Assembly: GCA_947175285.1 (NCBI GenBank) | Contig: CAMWMM010000260.1 | Span: forward strand, 1-7,051 | Source of the DNA: an uncultured Lachnospiraceae bacterium | GTDB lineage: Bacteria; Bacillota_A; Clostridia; Lachnospirales; Lachnospiraceae | Reading direction: 5' to 3' | DNA: 7,051 nucleotides | In this document: piece after piece, positions 6,893-7,051 of the stretch | How positions within the stretch are numbered: position 1 is the first letter of the stretch | How the letters are laid out: the number at the start of each line of letters is the position of its first letter | Notes under the pieces: model-generated | What the model saw: the letters and a program-made list of their open reading frames with translations, nothing else | What the model was told of the DNA's origin: nothing | Database searches by the model: none | Position numbers and translations under genes: made by a program

Positions 6893-6941
6893 CGTTACTC
6901 CAATTGCTTTTATTTAATTTAAATGCTATGATTTTGTAACG
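6893..6941. promoter_or_regulatory. Inverted repeat CGTTAC / GTAACG bracketing the sigma-gene promoter
   Basis: CGTTAC (6893-6898) and GTAACG (6936-6941) are exact reverse complements 37 bases apart. They frame the plus-strand promoter at 6904-6932, the right arm lying at its expected start site. GTAAC also resembles the AAC-containing -35 element of ECF sigma promoters, facing outward in both directions here. No convincing ECF -10 box follows either copy. Six-base arms can arise by chance, so this is only a candidate operator or ECF site. Confidence 0.25.
6904..6932 (+). promoter_or_regulatory. Sigma-A-type promoter for the ECF sigma gene
   Basis: TTGCTT (6904-6909) and TATGAT (6927-6932) are separated by 17 bases, and TGC just before the -10 box makes it an extended -10. 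The predicted start is near 6939, giving a leader of about 44 bases before the ATG at 6983. It stands back to back with the ABC promoter, the two -35 boxes being 42 bases apart. Confidence 0.55.
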
Positions 6942-6982
6942 AATCTTCAAAAAAATGGATATATCAATAAAGGAGGTCTTGT

Positions 6983-7051
6983 ATGGATGAACTATACAGG
7001 CAATATTCACAGATTGTATTCCATTTTTTATATACAAAATGCCATAATCCG
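6983..7051 (+). CDS. ECF-type sigma-70 factor, N-terminal fragment at right edge
   Basis: Only 23 codons are visible. AAAGGAGG at 6969-6976 lies 6 bases before the ATG, the best ribosome site in the window, so translation here is nearly certain. The residues LYRQYSQIVFHFLYTKCHNP match the way region 2.1 of ECF sigma factors begins, where an aromatic-rich helix of this pattern is normally followed by an AEDLTQETF-like stretch. That stretch would lie just outside the window. Such proteins direct RNA polymerase to a small regulon, often for envelope stress, and are usually held by an anti-sigma factor encoded next to them. The divergent ABC operon is a natural target. The identification rests on a short fragment. 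Confidence 0.65.
   Translation, partial: MDELYRQYSQIVFHFLYTKCHNP

Noticed and set aside
6934..6963. TTGTAA-18-GATATA as a promoter for the sigma gene
   Set aside because: Its start would fall at about 6970, inside the ribosome binding site; the extended -10 promoter at 6904-6932 fits better.
6798..7037. 79-residue minus-strand open frame upstream of the ATPase
   Set aside because: It lies across both promoters and antisense to the sigma gene start, has no ribosome site and no recognisable protein features.

Overview
The window looks like chromosome of a moderately low-GC anaerobic Firmicute, most likely a Lachnospiraceae-type gut Clostridium. The grounds are strong AGGAGG-type ribosome sites, sigma-A promoters with extended -10 boxes, a clostridial-style GH2 beta-galactosidase, and an ECF sigma factor next to an ABC-2 exporter. 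The genus cannot be fixed from the sequence alone. No rRNA, tRNA, insertion sequence, CRISPR array or phage gene was seen, and no gene-free stretch exceeds about 190 bases.

Layout: seven genes run on the minus strand and one starts on the plus strand at the right edge. In minus-strand order these are an ABC ATPase (6796-6122), a single-pass membrane protein of unknown function with a large predicted extracytoplasmic domain (6045-4783), two different ABC-2 permeases (4754-3540 and 3498-2389), the methylthioribose-1-phosphate isomerase mtnA (2369-1278), a 72-residue uncharacterised protein (1238-1020) and the N-terminal third of a LacZ-type beta-galactosidase (991 to beyond the left edge). Gaps are 76, 28, 41, 19, 39 and 28 bases. 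No canonical terminator facing the minus direction was found between them, so transcription could run from the ABC genes into mtnA and lacZ. On the plus strand, an ECF-type sigma-70 factor begins at 6983 and runs off the right edge.

How the parts may work together: the 186-base gap between the ATPase and the sigma gene holds two back-to-back promoter candidates, each with a 17-bp spacer and an extended -10 box. A short inverted repeat (CGTTAC / GTAACG) brackets the sigma-gene promoter. ATPase, two permeases and the anchored protein form a coherent exporter or envelope-function module, and the divergent ECF sigma factor suggests an envelope-stress or signal-responsive unit. The substrate cannot be read from the sequence. 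The anchored protein is the least explained part and the best candidate for new biology. mtnA, the 72-residue protein and lacZ look like separate metabolic functions lying downstream on the same strand. A-T-rich perfect hairpins sit at the ends of the ATPase gene and of mtnA, and they look like members of one class of element.
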